A DNA stretch of 64,000 nucleotides, from positions 2,977,501-3,041,500 of the forward strand of contig NZ_LBIA02000001.1 of NCBI RefSeq assembly GCF_001006325.2. The letters run 5' to 3'. Of this stretch, positions 54,456 to 63,338 are shown one piece after another; position 1 is the first letter of the stretch, and the number at the start of each line of letters is the position of its first letter. The DNA comes from Afipia massiliensis. Lineage in GTDB: Bacteria; Pseudomonadota; Alphaproteobacteria; Rhizobiales; Xanthobacteraceae. A model generated the notes under the pieces. It saw nothing but the letters and a program-made list of their open reading frames with translations. It was not told the DNA's origin and searched no databases. A program made the position numbers and the translations under genes.

Positions 54456-56669
54456 TTGACGATCAGGAACGAACCCCAGATCACCCCCGATCTCGTCGCC
54501 AGCCACGGTCTCAAGCCGGACGAGTACGAGCGCATCCTGAAGCTGATCGGCCGGGTGCCGACGTTCACGGAACTCGGCATCTTCTCGGCGATGTGGAACG
54601 AGCACTGTTCCTACAAATCCTCGCGCATCCATCTGCGCGGCCTGCCGACCAAGGCGCCGTGGGTGATCCAGGGACCGGGCGAGAACGCGGGCGTCATCGA
54701 CATCGGTGACGGACAGGCGGTGGTCTTCAAGATGGAGAGTCACAACCACCCGAGCTACATCGAGCCGTATCAGGGCGCGACCACCGGCGTTGGCGGCATT
54801 CTGCGCGACGTGTTCACCATGGGCGCGCGGCCGATTGCGTGCCTCAATGCACTGAGCTTCGGCGATCCGAGCCATCCGAAGACGCGTCATCTCGTGTCGG
54901 GCGTCGTCGCGGGCGTCGGCGGCTACGGCAACTCGTTCGGCGTGCCGACGGTCGGCGGCCAGACGCGTTTCCACACGCGCTACGACGGCAACATTCTCGT
55001 CAACGCGATGGCGGTGGGCCTAGCCGAGACCGACAAGATTTTTTATGCGGCGGCAAGCGGCGTGAACATGCCGATCGTCTATCTCGGCTCCAAGACCGGC
55101 CGCGACGGCATCCACGGCGCGACCATGGCGTCCGCCGAGTTCGATGACGACAGCGCCGAGAAGCGCCCGACCGTGCAGGTCGGCGATCCGTTCGCGGAAA
55201 AGCTGCTGCTGGAAGCGTGCCTCGAAATCATGGAAGCGGATTGCGTGATCGCGATTCAGGACATGGGCGCTGCGGGTCTCACCTGCTCCGCGGTCGAGAT
55301 GGGCGCGAAGGGCGACCTCGGCGTCGAGCTCGATCTGGATTCTGTGCCGACGCGCGAAACCGGCATGAGCGCCTACGAGATGATGCTCTCGGAGTCCCAG
55401 GAGCGCATGCTCATGGTGCTGAAGCCCGAGAAGGAAAAGCAGGCCGAGGCGATCTTCAAGAAGTGGGGTCTGGATTTCGCAATCGTCGGCTACACCACGC
55501 CGACCCAGCGCTTCGTCGTGAAGCATGGCGGCGACGTGATGGTCGATCTGCCGATCAAGGAACTGGAGTCGGAAGCGCCGCTCTATGACCGCCCGCATGT
55601 GCCATCGCCACAGTTGCCCGTCATTCACGCGCGCGATGTGAAACCACCCGTCTCGATTTCAGAGGCGCTGTCCAAGCTCATCGCCACGCCGGAGCTGTGC
55701 TCGAAGCGCTGGGTGTGGGAACAGTACGATCACGTCATCGGCGGCAACACGATGCAGCGCCCGGGCGGCGATGCGGCGGTGGTGCGCGTGCAGGACGGAC
55801 CGAAGGGGCTGGCCCTGACCTGCGATGTGACGCCGCGTTATTGCGAAGCCGATCCGTTCGAAGGCGGCAAGCAGGCGGTGGCCGAAGCCTGGCGCAACAT
55901 CACGGCGGTGGGCGGGCGTCCGCTCGCGATCACCGACAATCTCAATTTCGGAAATCCCGAGCGGCCCGAGATCATGGGCCAGTTCGTCGGTTGCCTGAAG
56001 GGCATTGCGGCTGCGTGCACGGCGCTGGATTTCCCGGTCGTGTCTGGCAACGTGTCGCTCTACAACGAGACCAACGGACGCGGCATTCTGCCGACGCCGT
56101 CCATCGGCGGCGTCGGGCTGCTGGATGATTTTACCAAGTCGGCGACGCTGGCGTTCAAGGCTGAGAACGAGGCGATCCTTCTGATCGGCGACACCCAGGG
56201 TTGGCTCGGCCAGTCGGTGTATCTGCGCGACGTGTGCGGCAAGGAAGAGGGCGCGCCGCCGCCGGTCGACCTCGATGTTGAGAAGCGCAACGGCGACGTG
56301 GTGCGCGGTATGATCAAGGGCGGCACCGCAACCGCGGTTCACGACGTCGCGGATGGCGGCTTGCTCGTGGCACTCACTGAAATGGCGATGGCCAGCGGTA
56401 TCGGCGCTATCCTCGATGCACCGCCGGACGAGATCGTGCCGCATGCGTGGTGGTTCGGCGAGGATCAGGCGCGCTATGTTGTCACCGTGCAGGAAGAGAA
56501 TTTGCTGACGGTGTTAAGCAAGCTGAAGGCTGTCGGTGTGCCGTGCCACGTCATCGGCAAGACCGGTGGGCACGACATTGCGGTCGAAGGAGAGACTTCG
56601 GTTTCGGTGGCGTCACTCAAGGCGGGCTACGAGAACTGGCTGCCGGCCTACATGGCGGGCAAGGGCTGA
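54456..56669 (+). CDS. purL: FGAM synthetase large subunit PurL
   Basis: The 737-residue enzyme has the PurL pattern: [40 protein letters not shown], the ATP/auxiliary nucleotide loops and [20 protein letters not shown], ending near [17 protein letters not shown]. It catalyses the amidation of FGAR with ammonia from PurQ. The TTG at 54456 is chosen because GGAG is ten bases before it and homologues begin around (M)TIRNEP; an ATG at 54423 abuts GGAGGG with no spacing. It is the last of the purine genes and is well separated from purQ. Confidence 0.95.
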   Translation: MTIRNEPQITPDLVASHGLKPDEYERILKLIGRVPTFTELGIFSAMWNEHCSYKSSRIHLRGLPTKAPWVIQGPGENAGVIDIGDGQAVVFKMESHNHPSYIEPYQGATTGVGGILRDVFTMGARPIACLNALSFGDPSHPKTRHLVSGVVAGVGGYGNSFGVPTVGGQTRFHTRYDGNILVNAMAVGLAETDKIFYAAASGVNMPIVYLGSKTGRDGIHGATMASAEFDDDSAEKRPTVQVGDPFAEKLLLEACLEIMEADCVIAIQDMGAAGLTCSAVEMGAKGDLGVELDLDSVPTRETGMSAYEMMLSESQERMLMVLKPEKEKQAEAIFKKWGLDFAIVGYTTPTQRFVVKHGGDVMVDLPIKELESEAPLYDRPHVPSPQLPVIHARDVKPPVSISEALSKLIATPELCSKRWVWEQYDHVIGGNTMQRPGGDAAVVRVQDGPKGLALTCDVTPRYCEADPFEGGKQAVAEAWRNITAVGGRPLAITDNLNFGNPERPEIMGQFVGCLKGIAAACTALDFPVVSGNVSLYNETNGRGILPTPSIGGVGLLDDFTKSATLAFKAENEAILLIGDTQGWLGQSVYLRDVCGKEEGAPPPVDLDVEKRNGDVVRGMIKGGTATAVHDVADGGLLVALTEMAMASGIGAILDAPPDEIVPHAWWFGEDQARYVVTVQEENLLTVLSKLKAVGVPCHVIGKTGGHDIAVEGETSVSVASLKAGYENWLPAYMAGKG

Positions 56670-56674
56670 AACAG

Positions 56675-56702
56675 GAAAATCGCGGGACGCACCGCGATTT
56701 CC
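56675..56702. terminator. Hairpin between purL and a convergent gene
   Basis: GAAAATCGCGG/CCGCGATTTC forms a stem just after the purL stop and before the end of the gene at 56723. The T-run is absent, so it is a likely but weak terminator. Confidence 0.45.
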
Positions 56703-56722
56703 CAAGCTGCTGCTACTGGGAC

Positions 56723-57037
56723 TTACCAGCGTCCTACGCCAACGCTGACACCGACGCCCGGTGCACCGTATACGCCTACACTCGGACCTTCGTTGTAATA
56801 GCGACGCTCCCGATATTGGCGCCGCGGAGCGTAAGCATACGAGTCGTCCTGAATAATCACGCGGCGTGCGCCGCGAGTCCGGTAGCATCGGCCATCTTCA
56901 TCACACACTGTGCGGACATGTTCGATATTCGAGCCTGTTTGCACACCCGAAATGCCGTTCGTTATTGGCGCGGCAATCGCGCCGCCGGCAAAAACAGCGC
57001 CTGCGCCGGCCAAAAGCGCTATCGTGAAATGTCTCAT
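56723..57037 (-). CDS. Exported protein with VCDEDGRCYRTRG motif (104 aa)
   Basis: A 22-residue signal peptide (FTIALLAGAGAVFAGGAIAA) is followed by ISGVQTGSNIEHVRTVCDED and GRCYRTRGARRVIIQ, then a Tyr/Arg/Gly-rich tail ending VGVSVGVGRW. The V-R-x-V-C-D-x-x-G-R-C-Y motif is shared with the product at 31298, so these are paralogues. AGGAGATGTACC is a strong ribosome site for 57037. Function unknown; the paired Cys suggest a disulfide in the periplasm. Confidence 0.75.
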   Translation of the reverse strand: MRHFTIALLAGAGAVFAGGAIAAPITNGISGVQTGSNIEHVRTVCDEDGRCYRTRGARRVIIQDDSYAYAPRRQYRERRYYNEGPSVGVYGAPGVGVSVGVGRW

Positions 57038-57152
57038 GGTACATCTCCTGTCGGCAGAAAGTGCCGTTGGGGAGATAATTGAAGCCGCAGGACTTCGTTC
57101 CATGCGTTTCGGCGGCTTGTCGATGCCCATGCATGGTCACGGCGCGTGGCGG

Positions 57153-58091
57153 TTACTTTCGGTTCTGGCGATGCCGCCGTCGCGGCACCTCCTGATGCGA
57201 CGCCATGAATGCGTTCGCCACATCGACGAAACGTGCCACCAGCGGCGACAGGTTGTCCTTGCGCCAGACCAGCGAGATATCGAGCGTCGCGGTCGCGTCT
57301 TCGATCTCCAGCGGAGCGATCCCCGGTGGCAGGGTGGGGATGAAGGATGCATCGAGAATCGTGCAGCCGAAACCCGATCGCACCAGTTGCAGCAGCACGG
57401 GCACGTCATCGGCTTCCTCGGCAATCGTCAGGGAGAGCCCGCGGTCCGTCATCAGCCCATTGATGAGTGCGCGGAAACCGCGCCATCGCCGGGCGCTGCC
57501 GATCACCAGTGGAGCGGTGGACAGGGTTCGCATCGAGATCGCACGGTTTGCCGCCCAGGCGTGGCTTGTGGGGACCAGCGCGACCAGCCGCTCGCGCGAG
57601 ATGGGAATTGTCTGTTGCAGCGGCCCGACGACGTTCGACATCATGAAACCGAGATCGAGCGTGCCCTCGTCGAATGCCGCGGCTTGTTCGGACGAAGCGA
57701 GAAGGCGCAGGCCGACCTGTGCCTGTGGGTGGCGTTTCCGGAATTCGATGATGATGTCGGACATCGGGCCGGTGGCGGCAAACGTCGAGTAGCCGACGCT
57801 GACGGTGCCGCTGAGGCCCTGCGCAACGCGTTCCGCGTGCATCGTGGCGCGCGCGAGACGCTGCATGGCGTCGGCGCTTTCGCGGTAAAGCACCTCGCCG
57901 GCGGGCGTCAGTACGACACGGCGGGTCGACCGCTCGAAAAGCGTGAAGCCGAGCTGGAGTTCAAGATCCCGGATGCTGCGGCTGAGCGCCGGCTGGGCGA
58001 TGCCGAGCTTCTCGGCGGCCTTGCGGAAGCTCAGCGTCTCACCGACGGCGAGAAAGTAAGGGATTTTGGCTGGAAGCAGGGGGCGGACCAT
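57153..58091 (-). CDS. LysR family transcriptional regulator
   Basis: The 312-residue protein starts with a LysR winged helix-turn-helix (PYFLAVGETLSFRKAAEKLG, IAQPALSRSIRDLELQLGFT), followed by the ligand-binding domain with VGLRLLASSEQAAAFDEGTL and LVPTSHAWAANRAISMRTLS. It is divergent from the gamma-glutamyltransferase and substrate-binding protein genes, which are its probable targets. ATCAATAAAGCATCAAT with ATCATTGG in the gap contains repeated ATCAAT words that could be the binding site. Confidence 0.9.
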   Translation of the reverse strand: MVRPLLPAKIPYFLAVGETLSFRKAAEKLGIAQPALSRSIRDLELQLGFTLFERSTRRVVLTPAGEVLYRESADAMQRLARATMHAERVAQGLSGTVSVGYSTFAATGPMSDIIIEFRKRHPQAQVGLRLLASSEQAAAFDEGTLDLGFMMSNVVGPLQQTIPISRERLVALVPTSHAWAANRAISMRTLSTAPLVIGSARRWRGFRALINGLMTDRGLSLTIAEEADDVPVLLQLVRSGFGCTILDASFIPTLPPGIAPLEIEDATATLDISLVWRKDNLSPLVARFVDVANAFMASHQEVPRRRHRQNRK

Positions 58092-58280
58092 CGCGCAACG
58101 GCCGCGCAGGCGGCCTTTCCTTTGTTATCAATAAAGCATCAATCGAGGCATCATTGGTATTGGACAGGCATGAATGGCCTCTGTCAAATCGCGCCGTTGT
58201 TCCCTTGAAAGAGCGCGGTGTTTCGGCCGCCATTCTGCGCGGGCGCATGGTGTAGCCACAAGAGATCTGACGGAGAGAGC

Positions 58281-59894
58281 ATGCCGAAAGGGAAGGCGAT
58301 GATCGTCGCGGCGCAGGCCGAAGCGGCGGAGGCCGGTGCGGACGTATTGCGGGCGGGCGGAAACGCCATCGATGCGGCGATCGCCTGTGCGCTGGTTCAG
58401 GGCGTCGTCGACCCGCTGATGACCGGCATCGCGGGGTTCGGCAGCGCCGGCATCTATTTTCCCGGACAGGGGTTCCACCAGTATCTCGATTTCCATGCGC
58501 CGGCGCCGGCGGCCGCGCGTCCCGACATGTGGGCCGATCTGATCGAAGGTGAAGCGCGCGACGGCTATGGCTTCATCCTGCGCGGCAAGGTGAACGATCT
58601 CGGCTATCAGTCGGTCTGCGTGCCGGCGTCGCTGAAGGCCTACTACGAGGCGCATTCCAGATTCGGCGTGCTGCCGTGGCGGGACATCGTCGCGCCGGCG
58701 ATTGCGTGGGCGGAGCGCGGCTGGATGGTCCGTCCGCACGTCGAATTTTTCTGGTCCGATCCCGGCCTGATGGATCGCGCTTCGGGAATCGATCGCCTCT
58801 CATTTACTGCATCCGGGCGGAAGCTTTATTGCCGCGAGGACGGCACATACAAGCGCGTCGGCGATGTCGTCCACAATCCGGATTACGCCGAGACCCTGCG
58901 GATGATCGCCGAGGGCGGCTCCGACGTCTTCTATCGCGGTGAACTGGCACAGCGCATCGCCGCCGATATGCGCGCGCATGGCGGTCTCATCACCGCTGAA
59001 GATCTTGCGAACTACCAGCCGCAATGGCGCGAGCCTCTGCGCGGCAACTATCGCGGTTATGAAGTCACCACCAATAACCCGCCCGGCGGCGGCATCATGC
59101 TGATCGAGATGCTCAACATTCTCGAGCATTTCGATCTTTCCGGCATCGGGCACAACACCGCCGAATATCTGCGGGTGGTGTGCGAGGCGATGAAACGCTC
59201 GACCGCCGACAAGGATCGCTCGATCGGCGATCCGGCCTTTCTCGACGTGCCCGTTCAGAAGCTGACGTCGAAGGATTATGCCGCTGCATTGGCCAGCGAA
59301 ATCAAGTCGCACGTCAAAGGCGACGTGCCGCGGTTCAACTCGGGCATGCCATCGAAGGACACCACCCACGTGTCGGTGGTCGACCGCGACGGCAACTGCG
59401 TGACGATGACCCATTCGCTCGGCATGCCGTCCGGTGTCATTACCGACGGGCTTGGCTTCATCTACAACGGCTGCATGGGTGTGTTCGATCCGCGGCCGGG
59501 CCGCGCCGGCTCGATTGCGCCGGGCAAGGCGCGTTTCACATCGGTGGTCCCGTCGATCATCTTCCGCGACAAGAAGCCATATCTGGTTATTGGCGCGCCC
59601 GGTGCGACGCAAATTGCGATGGGTGTGCTGCAGGCTATTCTCAACGTCATCGATTTCGGCATGACCATGACGGAGGCGGTCAGCGCGCCGCGCTTTTCCG
59701 CCACCAGCAACGCCATCGACGTTACCAATCGCATCGTACACGGCGTCACCAACGAACTCGAAGCCGACGGTTACCAGGTGATCCGCAGCCCTTACACGTT
59801 CGGCTTTGCGGCCGTGCACGGCATCCGGATCGACGGCGACAAGCTCGACGGCGGCGCCGACCCCGGCCACGACGGCATCGCATTGCCGGTCTGA
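58281..59894 (+). CDS. ggt: Gamma-glutamyltransferase family protein
   Basis: The 537-residue protein is a complete GGT-fold precursor: IVAAQAEAAEAGADVLRAGG, NAIDAAIACALVQGVVDPLM, NPPGGGIMLIEMLNILEHFD. The Thr nucleophile for autocleavage and catalysis is in PSKDTTHVSVVDRDGNCVTM, followed by the small-subunit SRFSATSNAI-like region. GGTs transfer gamma-glutamyl groups from glutathione or hydrolyse related amides. The start at 58281 has GGAGAGAGC; a GTG at 58218 would add 21 residues and is also possible. No signal peptide is obvious, in contrast to periplasmic GGTs. Confidence 0.9.
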   Translation: MPKGKAMIVAAQAEAAEAGADVLRAGGNAIDAAIACALVQGVVDPLMTGIAGFGSAGIYFPGQGFHQYLDFHAPAPAAARPDMWADLIEGEARDGYGFILRGKVNDLGYQSVCVPASLKAYYEAHSRFGVLPWRDIVAPAIAWAERGWMVRPHVEFFWSDPGLMDRASGIDRLSFTASGRKLYCREDGTYKRVGDVVHNPDYAETLRMIAEGGSDVFYRGELAQRIAADMRAHGGLITAEDLANYQPQWREPLRGNYRGYEVTTNNPPGGGIMLIEMLNILEHFDLSGIGHNTAEYLRVVCEAMKRSTADKDRSIGDPAFLDVPVQKLTSKDYAAALASEIKSHVKGDVPRFNSGMPSKDTTHVSVVDRDGNCVTMTHSLGMPSGVITDGLGFIYNGCMGVFDPRPGRAGSIAPGKARFTSVVPSIIFRDKKPYLVIGAPGATQIAMGVLQAILNVIDFGMTMTEAVSAPRFSATSNAIDVTNRIVHGVTNELEADGYQVIRSPYTFGFAAVHGIRIDGDKLDGGADPGHDGIALPV

Positions 59895-59931
59895 AGCCGA
59901 ACAACAGGACACAGAAGGAGGAAGGGATATC

Positions 59932-61140
59932 GTGAGAACAACCAGGATCGGACTGACGGTTGCGGCCATGCTGATGGCATGCGGTGCGGCGCGGGCACAG
60001 GTGTCTGACGACGCCGTCAAGATCGGCGTGCTGACCGACCACTCGGGCGGATTCGCCTATCTCGTCGGCAAGTACTCGGTCGAAGCGACGCAGATGGCGG
60101 TCGATGATTTCGGCGGTAAGGTGCTGGGCAAGCCGATCAGCGTCATCACCGCCGATCATCAGAACAAGGCCGACATTGCCTCCGCGATCAGCCGCAGATG
60201 GTTCGAGACCGAGGGTGTGGACACCATCACCGACGTCGCCGGTTCGGCGGTCGCCCTTGCCACTCAGGAAATCGCGCGGTCGCGCAGCAAGGTGCTGCTG
60301 ATTTCAGGCGCCGCGACCACCGAATTGACGGGCAAGGCCTGTTCGGCGACGACATCGCAGTGGAGCTATGACACCTACGCGTTCGCCAAGGGAACGGCGA
60401 GCCAGGTGACCAAGCAGGGCGGCGACAGCTGGTACTTCCTGACCAGCGATTACGCCTTCGGTCATTCGCTCCAGCGTGACGCCAGCCACTTCGTTACCGA
60501 AAGCGGCGGCAAGGTGCTCGGCAGCGTGCGTTTTCCGTTCGGTTCGCCGGATTTCTCGTCGTTCCTGCTTCAGGCGCAGGCCTCCAAGGCCAAGGTGATC
60601 GGCCTTGCCATGTCTGGCGCGGACCTTCTAAGCGCCATCAAGCAGGCGCGTGAGTTCGGCATCGTGCAGTCCGGGCAGAGCCTCGCCAGCCTCGTTGTTT
60701 ATATCAACGATATCGAAGGCGTCGGGCTGAACGTCGCGCAGGGCTTGACGCTCACGACCTCGTTCTACTGGGACGCCAACGACGAGACCCGTGCCTGGGC
60801 GAAGCGGTTCATGGAGCGCTCGGGTGGTTTCATTCCCAACCTCATCACCGCGGGAACCTACGCGTCGGTGCTTCACTATCTGAAGGCGGTTGAGGCGGCA
60901 GGGACCGATGAAGGCAAGGCCGTGGCGGCAAAGATGAAGGAACTGCCGGTCAACGACTTCTACAACAAGAACGTCCAGATCCGGCAGGACGGCCGCGTCA
61001 TGCACAAGACCTTCCTGATGAAGGTCAAGTCACCGGCGGATTCGAAGTATCGCGGCGACTTCTATCAGCAGTTGGCTGAGATGTCGGGTGAGCAGTCGTT
61101 CAAGCCGCTCGCCGGAAGCGAGTGCCCTCTGGTCAAATAA
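59932..61140 (+). CDS. ABC transporter substrate-binding protein, branched-chain amino acid type
   Basis: The 402-residue protein has a signal peptide (GLTVAAMLMACGAARA) and the Peripla_BP_6 pattern (DDAVKIGVLTDHSGGFAYLV, FGGKVLGKPISVITADHQNK, DSWYFLTSDYAFGHSLQRDA, YVYINDIEGVGLNVAQG-like segment, ITAGTYASVLHYLKAVEAAG). It would bind an amino acid or small acid in the periplasm. No permease or ATPase genes lie nearby, so it is an orphan binding protein co-transcribed with ggt (37-base gap). AAGGAGGAAGGG sits before the GTG start. Confidence 0.9.
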   Translation: MRTTRIGLTVAAMLMACGAARAQVSDDAVKIGVLTDHSGGFAYLVGKYSVEATQMAVDDFGGKVLGKPISVITADHQNKADIASAISRRWFETEGVDTITDVAGSAVALATQEIARSRSKVLLISGAATTELTGKACSATTSQWSYDTYAFAKGTASQVTKQGGDSWYFLTSDYAFGHSLQRDASHFVTESGGKVLGSVRFPFGSPDFSSFLLQAQASKAKVIGLAMSGADLLSAIKQAREFGIVQSGQSLASLVVYINDIEGVGLNVAQGLTLTTSFYWDANDETRAWAKRFMERSGGFIPNLITAGTYASVLHYLKAVEAAGTDEGKAVAAKMKELPVNDFYNKNVQIRQDGRVMHKTFLMKVKSPADSKYRGDFYQQLAEMSGEQSFKPLAGSECPLVK

Positions 61141-61163
61141 AAGCGCAACGAAAGCGCCCTGAG

Positions 61164-61195
61164 CAACGCCCGCCGGTTATTCCGGCGGGTGTTGT
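61164..61195 (+). terminator. Probable terminator after the binding-protein gene
   Basis: ACGCCCGCCGG-TTATT-CCGGCGGGTGTT is a strong stem 23 bases after the stop, followed by GTCGTTT. The T-run is weak. Confidence 0.65.
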
Positions 61196-61221
61196 CGTTT
61201 GTCGGAAGGCGATTGGGAGCG

Positions 61222-61590
61222 CTAGATCTCTTCGATCGTGACTTTGTCCGGATAGAACGCCAGATGCCCGGCGATGTCCTTCACCGAATCGTAGGGCGTC
61301 TCGTAGGTCCAGATGGCGTTCTCCAGCGTCTTGCCGCCGGAAACGATGCTGAAATAGCTCGCATCGCCCTTGTAGGGGCAATAGGTGCTGTGCGCGGTGC
61401 GCTTCAACCTGGCAGGGTTGGCATCCTCGCGCGGAATGTACTGAACCGGCGGATAGCTCGATTCCTTGAGGGTCAGGGCGCGGCTGGTTTCGGCGATGAG
61501 CTCGCCGCCGACGCTGACCCGGACCCGTTTTGGGTTCGCTGAGATCGCAATTGGGTGGTCTGGGCCTGGAATTCTCATGCGAACGTTCAT
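61222..61590 (-). CDS. DUF427 family protein
   Basis: The 122-residue protein has the DUF427 layout: IAISANPKRVRVSVGGELIA, ETSRALTLKESSYPPVQYIP, AHSTYCPYKGDASYFSIVSG and ENAIWTYETPYDSVKDIAGH, ending AFYPDKVTIEEI. The fold is a small tudor-like or beta-tent domain of unknown function, widely distributed. GGAGCC lies before the ATG. Confidence 0.88.
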   Translation of the reverse strand: MNVRMRIPGPDHPIAISANPKRVRVSVGGELIAETSRALTLKESSYPPVQYIPREDANPARLKRTAHSTYCPYKGDASYFSIVSGGKTLENAIWTYETPYDSVKDIAGHLAFYPDKVTIEEI

Positions 61591-61627
61591 GTCGGGCTCC
61601 CTGTTGAGGTCACAATATAGGAGCGAT

Positions 61628-61791
61628 CCAGTGTCCTGAAACCGAAGTTCGCCTTATTTTGCAGCGCCTTCCGTAGCGAACTTCGGTTTCAAAAGGACAC
61701 TAGAAGACTATGATCCCAGTGTGGTTTGGGTTCGCAAGTCCGCATATGTACGCGCCGGGGAAACAATGCGGACTTGCGAACCCCACACTAG
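61628..61791. repeat. Paired-hairpin repeat element, copy C
   Basis: Hairpin one: CCAGTGTCCTGAAACCGAAG with TTCGC pairs with GCGAACTTCGGTTTCAAAAG and GACACTAG (61628-61703). Hairpin two: CAGTGTGG with GGTTCGCAAGTCCGCAT pairs with ATGCGGACTTGCGAACC and CCACACTAG (61717-61791). Stem bases differ from copy B in a paired way (ACG/CGT becomes AAG/CTT). The first loop has TGCAGCG. Confidence 0.9.
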
Positions 61792-61893
61792 CGCAATGCT
61801 TGCGTGACGGCGCAGGTTGCAAGGGCTAGAATCAGTCATATTTCGGTGCATTGCCTGGGCCCGGAATGGCTCAAGATCAGGAGATTCAAAGAC

Positions 61894-62130
61894 ATGCCAA
61901 TGGACGCGCGGGACATCGAAACGATGATCAAGGCAGCGTTGCCCGACGCGAAGGTGGAAATCCGCGACCTCGCAGGCGACGGTGACCACTACGCCGCCAC
62001 CGTCATCTCGGAAGCCTTTCGCGGTAAATCGCGGGTACAGCAGCACCAGATCGTCTATCAGTCGCTGAAGGGGCAGATGGGCGGCGTCCTGCATGCGCTG
62101 GCGCTGCAGACGGGCGTGCCTGACGCCTGA
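61894..62130 (+). CDS. bolA: BolA family protein
   Basis: The 78-residue BolA domain has MDARDIETMIKAALPDAKVE, IRDLAGDGDHYAATVISEAF and GKSRVQQHQIVYQSLKGQMG, with the conserved His residues expected to bind a Fe-S cluster with monothiol glutaredoxin. AGGAG ten bases before the ATG at 61894 sets the start; 61900 is an alternative. In other Rhizobiales bolA follows purL and precedes grxD; here about 5 kb separates it from purL and no grxD follows. Confidence 0.93.
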   Translation: MPMDARDIETMIKAALPDAKVEIRDLAGDGDHYAATVISEAFRGKSRVQQHQIVYQSLKGQMGGVLHALALQTGVPDA

Positions 62131-62152
62131 ACCGTCGAAAGCGGGGGCAACG

Positions 62153-63334
62153 GTGTCGACAAACGAAACCCTGTTGCGAGCCCGTGCGCCGCACCAGCAT
62201 CACCGTGTCACTTACGTCGAACTGTTCTTCGACCTCGTTTTCGTTTTTGCCATTACGCAGATCTCCCACACGCTGCTGGCGCATTTCACGCCGCTGGGCG
62301 TGCTGCAGACCACGATCCTGTTTCTGGCGGTGTGGTGGGTCTGGATCTACACATCCTGGATCACCAACTGGCTCGACCCGGAGCGCACGCCGGTCCGCGT
62401 GATGCTGTTCGGGCTGATGGTCGCCGGCCTGTTGCTGTCCACCTCCATTCCCAAGGCGTTTGAAAGCCGGGGACTGGCGTTTGCGCTGGCCTTCGTCGTC
62501 ATGCAGGTCGGACGATCGGCTTTCACGTTCCTTTCGATTCCGAGGTCCCAGCCCGGCTTGCGCATGAACCTGTTGCGCATCACGATCTGGCTCGCATGCA
62601 GCGGCGTGTTCTGGATCGCGGGCGGGTTTGCGGAGGGGCAGACGCGGCTCATGCTGTGGATCGTCGCGGTGGCGATCGAGTATTGCGGCCCGCTGGCGCG
62701 GTTCCGGTGTCCCGGTTTAGGCGCCACACCTCTGGAAGACTGGGAGGTCGAAGGCGGCCACATGGCCGAACGCTGCGCGCTGTTCATCATCATCGCGCTT
62801 GGCGAGTCCATCGTGGTCACCGGCGCGACCTTCGCGTCGGCTGCGTGGACTGCGCCAACGATCATGGGCTTTGTCGTCGCGCTGATCGGCAGCATCGCCA
62901 TGTGGTGGGTGTATTTTCACATCGGCGCGGAAGCGGGGGCGGAGCATATCTCGCACGCGAAGGATACAGGGCGGCTGGCGCGGCTCGCCTATACCTACCT
63001 GCATCTTCCGATTGTAGCGGGCATTGTGGTGTCGGCGGTCGGCGACGAACTGCTGCTGGCGCATCCCGAGGGCCATGCCGACACCAAGACCATACTAACC
63101 ATGATCGGCGGGCCGCTATTGTTCCTGATTGGCACTATTCTGTTCAAGCGCAGCATCCGGGGCATCTTTCAGCTCTCGCATATGGTCGGCATCGGCCTGT
63201 TGATCGTGCTGATCCCGTTCGCGCACTTTCTCTCGCCGCTGCTGTTGTCGTCAGCGACAACGGTCATCATGGTGATCGTCGCAGCATGGGAAGCGATCTC
63301 GCTCGGCTCGCTCGCGAAATCGGACGAGATCTAA
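62153..63334 (+). CDS. Low-temperature-requirement A (LtrA) family membrane protein
   Basis: The 393-residue protein has the LtrA layout of ten to twelve transmembrane segments, starting HQHHRVTYVELFFDLVFVFA, with FLAVWWVWIYTSWITNWLDP, ERCALFIIIALGESIVVTGA and GSIAMWWVYFHIGAEAGAEH. LtrA proteins are uncharacterised; the Listeria member was linked to growth in the cold. GTG start at 62153 after GGGGGCAACG. The gene follows bolA with a 22-base gap, so they may be co-transcribed. Confidence 0.88.
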   Translation: MSTNETLLRARAPHQHHRVTYVELFFDLVFVFAITQISHTLLAHFTPLGVLQTTILFLAVWWVWIYTSWITNWLDPERTPVRVMLFGLMVAGLLLSTSIPKAFESRGLAFALAFVVMQVGRSAFTFLSIPRSQPGLRMNLLRITIWLACSGVFWIAGGFAEGQTRLMLWIVAVAIEYCGPLARFRCPGLGATPLEDWEVEGGHMAERCALFIIIALGESIVVTGATFASAAWTAPTIMGFVVALIGSIAMWWVYFHIGAEAGAEHISHAKDTGRLARLAYTYLHLPIVAGIVVSAVGDELLLAHPEGHADTKTILTMIGGPLLFLIGTILFKRSIRGIFQLSHMVGIGLLIVLIPFAHFLSPLLLSSATTVIMVIVAAWEAISLGSLAKSDEI

Positions 63335-63338
63335 ACCT

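Noticed and set aside
61130-61200. Hairpin considered as a riboswitch
   Set aside because: It follows a stop codon and has a simple perfect stem, as expected of a terminator.
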